A stretch of DNA of 5,727 bases from Campylobacterales bacterium (lineage in GTDB: Bacteria; Campylobacterota; Campylobacteria; Campylobacterales; JACAEZ01), in NCBI GenBank assembly GCA_013388565.1, contig JACAEZ010000104.1, positions 1-5,727 on the forward strand, read 5' to 3'. The translations under genes and the position numbers were made by a program. The notes under the pieces were generated by a model that was given only the letters and a program-made list of their open reading frames with translations, was not told the origin of the DNA and did no database searches. This document shows, one piece after another, positions 5,263 through 5,727 of the stretch. The stretch's first letter is position 1; the number at the start of each line of letters is the position of its first letter.

Positions 5263-5267
5263 AGACT

Positions 5268-5727
5268 ATGGAACAACAACAAATAAAGCAATTAGTATCT
5301 AATTTCATGAAAAAGTATTTTTCAGTTGTAGATGAAATTAGTGAATTCAATCTCTCATTTATCGAATCAAATGAACTTTTTGAACCTCAAATTGATTATA
5401 CAAAACTTAGAAGATTTATTGATACAGCTGTAAATAACTTAAAAGCATTAGACCCAAAAATTGCAGAAGGTTTACTTGGTAAACTTTATAATGACATAAA
5501 TGGGCTTACAAATTTTGAGCTTGATTTTGATAAAAAAAACAAAGTTAGTACTACTATTTTCAAAAGAGATTTTTTAGGGGGCTTGAAAATATATCAAGAT
5601 ATGGTAAATGAAGTTAGATTAACTGAAAGTATGAGAGATAAATTTCAATCTTTAATGTTAGCGACAGAGACTCAACTTCAAAATATGGGACAACCAAAAA
5701 CAAAAGATGAAATAAACGAATATAAAA
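5268..5727 (+). CDS. Unrecognised cytoplasmic protein, N-terminal 153 residues (partial)
   Basis: The frame is open from ATG at 5268 to the right edge, with an in-frame TAG just upstream (5262-5264), so this is the first possible start. No good Shine-Dalgarno site precedes it. An internal ATG at 5307 is no better. The peptide starts MEQQQIKQLVSNFMKKYF and has no signal peptide, membrane helix or cysteine in the visible part. It looks largely alpha-helical, with charged amphipathic segments such as IDYTKLRRFIDTAVNNLKAL (42-61) and a Gln-rich helix near 133-142. Codon use matches the neighbours, so nothing suggests recent transfer. I do not recognise a family, and the rest of the protein lies outside the window. 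Confidence 0.7.
   Translation, partial: MEQQQIKQLVSNFMKKYFSVVDEISEFNLSFIESNELFEPQIDYTKLRRFIDTAVNNLKALDPKIAEGLLGKLYNDINGLTNFELDFDKKNKVSTTIFKRDFLGGLKIYQDMVNEVRLTESMRDKFQSLMLATETQLQNMGQPKTKDEINEYK

Noticed and set aside
1..5727. Mobile element, CRISPR array, tRNA, defence or toxin system
   Set aside because: No transposase, integrase, long terminal repeats, regularly spaced repeats or tRNA-like folds were seen, and the complete genes are all housekeeping genes in conserved order.

Overview
The window looks like ordinary chromosome from a low-GC member of the Campylobacterota (formerly Epsilonproteobacteria), most likely an Arcobacter-, Sulfurimonas- or Sulfurospirillum-like organism. The evidence is the strongly AT-rich codon use (Lys AAA, Arg AGA), the epsilon flavour of the Ffh, S16 and TrmD sequences, short intergenic gaps with AAGGAG-type ribosome binding sites, and T-rich promoters with AT-only -10 boxes. 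The genus cannot be fixed from this sequence alone.

Layout: positions 2-226 hold the N-terminal 75 codons of a membrane-anchored sensor or signal-transduction protein on the minus strand, running off the left edge. It diverges from mrp (435-1595, plus strand), the P-loop Fe-S cluster carrier ATPase. The 208-bp divergent spacer is dense in short inverted repeats and includes a possible ribosome-site sequestration element. The mrp gene ends in an intrinsic terminator whose hairpin contains its last codons and its stop codon.

A new transcription unit then starts: ffh (1704-3053, TTG start), rpsP (3077-3304), a KhpA-type KH-domain gene (3311-3553), rimM (3546-4082), trmD (4082-4780) and rplS (4777-5130). 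It closes with a clear intrinsic terminator at 5142-5166. This is the widely conserved translation operon: signal recognition particle GTPase, ribosomal proteins S16 and L19, the 30S maturation factor RimM, the tRNA m1G37 methyltransferase TrmD and a small RNA-binding protein. The last genes overlap by 8, 1 and 4 nt. The genes for the abundant ribosomal proteins S16 and L19 have good Shine-Dalgarno sites, whereas khpA, rimM and trmD have poor ones or none. The first codons of rimM also carry a long RNA hairpin.

After the operon a spacer of about 140 bp with a promoter-like region leads to the first 153 codons of an unrecognised cytoplasmic protein (5268 to the right edge).

I see no mobile element, CRISPR array, tRNA, rRNA or defence system. 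The items most worth a second look are regulatory: the rimM coding-region hairpin, the mrp leader and operator cluster, the mrp terminator that overlaps the stop codon, the His/Cys-rich Mrp tail, and a Glu where TrmD usually has its catalytic Asp.
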